Assembly: GCA_036490175.1 (NCBI GenBank)
Contig: DASXEJ010000022.1
Span: forward strand, 1 to 34,380
Direction: 5' to 3'
DNA from: Pirellulales bacterium
Lineage (GTDB): Bacteria > Planctomycetota > Planctomycetia > Pirellulales > JACPPG01
Length of the DNA stretch: 34,380 nt
Below are positions 33,040 to 34,380 of this stretch, in pieces (positions within the stretch are counted from its first letter, which is position 1; each line of letters opens with the position of its first letter). The translations under genes were made by a program, and so were the position numbers. The notes beneath the pieces are model-generated. The model had not been told where the DNA came from, did not search any database, and saw only the letters and a program-made list of their open reading frames with translations.

Positions 33040-34380
33040 CTATTTAGCGTCGCCCTGTGCGGATCGCCATTTACGCCATTGCTTGATCTGCCCTGCTGTT
33101 TCTAATGGTGACTGGCCTTCGCGCGGTCCGAATTTTTGACCTGTCAGTTCACGGAGCATCGCGGCAACTTGCGGCCATTGATCGCGCGGTATGCGCTTTA
33201 ACTGCTCGGCCTCGGGTATCGCATCCAGGACCAGCTTGGCGGCTTCAGGATCCTTGAGCTCGCGCAGCATCTTGATGGATGCCAGCCTGTCGCCTGGTGA
33301 AGAGTCTTTGGCGGCCAGCGTATCGATGGCGGTGTCGCGAAGCTGCACGCGCTCTTTGGCACTGACCCGTTCCAGGCGTGGTGACAATTGTTGCCAGATC
33401 AGCTTGCTCAACTCCGCGTCCGCGGCCGAAAGCCAGGCCACGCAATCTGCGGGTGACGCAGCGGCGATGGCTGTTTTGACGCGATCGCGAATGTTGGTTG
33501 ATACCGCTGGCTTTGCGCCTTGCGCCAATTGCCACACATCCATCAGGTGCTCGCGGGCATCCTTGGCCGTGAGTTTGTGGTCTCCGATCTCTTCGACAAG
33601 AAGTGCCTTGCGGTCTTCGTCTGCCACCGACATCATTCCCAGCAGTTCGCCGACGGGCTTATTGGCCCAATCCTTCTTGAGTATCTGGCCTTCTCGGGCC
33701 ACTTTGGCCTGGCGGTTCTTAACGGTATTGTTGAGCAGCGTCTTGAGTTTCGGATCGTCGGTCGCGTCGGCGGCTTTCTCAAGCACATCTCGACTGCATT
33801 TCTTTAGCACAAGCTCTCTGGCATTGTGGGCAAATTCCGTGACGGTTCCATCTACCTTGCGTCCCGAGGTTGCCAAGAGCAACGTGCTGATATCTTGCGG
33901 ATCGACGTCGCCTGATTCGAGCGCCTGCTGCAAAAGGTCCAAAAGATCCTTTGCGGCCTCACGATGCAGCGGCAACTGGTCATTACCCGGCACTTTGCCA
34001 TTCATCAATAGGGAACTAATGGAGGAGATCACCGCCTTATTCCCTTGTCCGCCCAGATGCGACACAAGCTTTTTTGCCATCTTCCGGTATTCGGGGATCT
34101 TCTCCAGCGGGAAGGTGGGGAATTCGGCGGGGTTGATATTGCGATTATCGAGATAGGCCAGGGCCGACAGACAATCTTTTGCGATCAATGTGCGGGATTG
34201 GATTTCGCCCTCAGTCAGACGCGCCTCGATCTTTCCCCCGCGCGCCGCTCCGCCTTTGGGCTTGGCGGCATCCTCAGCGCGCTTCTTCTTGAGCTGTTCG
34301 GGCGTGACGGCGCGCAACTCGCTGCGTTCCAAACTGGCAACCGCTTGAGGGACCTGACGCTTAATCTCGTTCAAGTAGTC
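33040..34380 (-). CDS. Helical-repeat protein of unknown function (5' end outside window)
   Basis: At least 446 codons are visible; the frame is open to the right edge, so the N-terminus lies beyond it. A TTG at 34374 is not a convincing start. The visible part begins with a basic coiled segment (LKKKRAEDAAKPKGGAARGG) and continues as Ala/Leu/Lys/Glu-rich helices in pairs, like an alpha-solenoid (HEAT-type) protein; clear repeats could not be fixed by eye. It ends WRKWRSAQGDAK. Planctomycete genes for secreted HEAT-like proteins often look like this. It stands directly before exbB with a 36-base gap and probably belongs to the same transcript. No enzymatic motif was seen. Confidence 0.7.
   Translation of the reverse strand, partial: DYLNEIKRQVPQAVASLERSELRAVTPEQLKKKRAEDAAKPKGGAARGGKIEARLTEGEIQSRTLIAKDCLSALAYLDNRNINPAEFPTFPLEKIPEYRKMAKKLVSHLGGQGNKAVISSISSLLMNGKVPGNDQLPLHREAAKDLLDLLQQALESGDVDPQDISTLLLATSGRKVDGTVTEFAHNARELVLKKCSRDVLEKAADATDDPKLKTLLNNTVKNRQAKVAREGQILKKDWANKPVGELLGMMSVADEDRKALLVEEIGDHKLTAKDAREHLMDVWQLAQGAKPAVSTNIRDRVKTAIAAASPADCVAWLSAADAELSKLIWQQLSPRLERVSAKERVQLRDTAIDTLAAKDSSPGDRLASIKMLRELKDPEAAKLVLDAIPEAEQLKRIPRDQWPQVAAMLRELTGQKFGPREGQSPLETAGQIKQWRKWRSAQGDAK

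Larger units (their letters stand above)
12431..34380 (-). other. Fifteen-gene co-directional cluster, probable operon
   Basis: All genes from the right edge to 12431 lie on the minus strand. Gaps in transcription order are 36, 14, 5, 13, 80, 4, 12, 10, 28, 3 and 46 bases, then two ATGA overlaps, then 41 bases. No promoter-sized gap occurs inside. The promoter must lie beyond the window unless an internal one exists in the 80- or 46-base gap. Single-transcript status is inferred from spacing. Confidence 0.65.

Noticed and set aside
1-34380. CRISPR array, tRNA or rRNA genes, intact insertion sequence
   Set aside because: No regularly spaced short repeats, cloverleaf-like sequences, rRNA motifs, transposase domains or terminal inverted repeats were found by reading; a dedicated scan was not possible.

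Overview
The window looks like chromosomal DNA of a planctomycete, probably of the Pirellula/Blastopirellula type. This rests on family recognition, not a database search. The markers are small membrane proteins opening with RRRWYQFGLGT, a degenerate J-domain-like N-terminus fused to a trypsin-like protease, a giant Ser/Thr kinase with zinc ribbons and a PQQ-type propeller, ExbD proteins with extra N-terminal domains, a lidless Hsp70, and high GC. No rRNA, tRNA, CRISPR array or intact mobile element was seen.

Left part, about 1-4300: a truncated tyrosine-recombinase N-terminus sits behind a strong hairpin that contains its ribosome binding site. A secreted S9 (prolyl-oligopeptidase type) peptidase follows. 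Then comes about 1 kb of decayed DNA with a remnant of a helix-turn-helix protein, and a conserved-looking 162-residue protein of unknown function.

4290-6884: a tandem array of related small membrane-anchored proteins: one N-terminally decayed copy, one copy fused to a leucine-rich-repeat domain, and three short copies. Three copies share an upstream element ending TACAAT, seven bases, ATG. This spacing puts the predicted transcription start at the start codon (leaderless mRNA). The 3' flanks are also repeated, so the array probably grew by duplication of gene plus flanks.

7231-12430: a 931-residue membrane-anchored serine protease with a J-like N-terminus and a MORN-like C-terminus. On the minus strand follow a small double zinc-ribbon protein and an Hsp70-like chaperone with its own candidate promoter.

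12431-34380, minus strand: fifteen genes in one direction, with gaps of 3 to 80 bases or ATGA stop/start overlaps, running into the window from beyond its right edge. In transcription order: helical-repeat protein (partial), ExbB, ExbD-1, ExbD-2, TonB-like Gly-rich protein, kinase/propeller protein, secreted protein of unknown function, TolB-like propeller, TPR protein, TPR-fused family-5 solute-binding protein, secreted coiled-coil/TPR protein, five-haem cytochrome c, lipoprotein solute-binding protein, fused FbpB-type permease, short ATPase. The set reads as a proton-motive-force-driven envelope module with a kinase, two solute-binding proteins and a haem-coupled ABC importer. This combination is the best candidate for an undescribed system here. 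Its function as one unit is inference.
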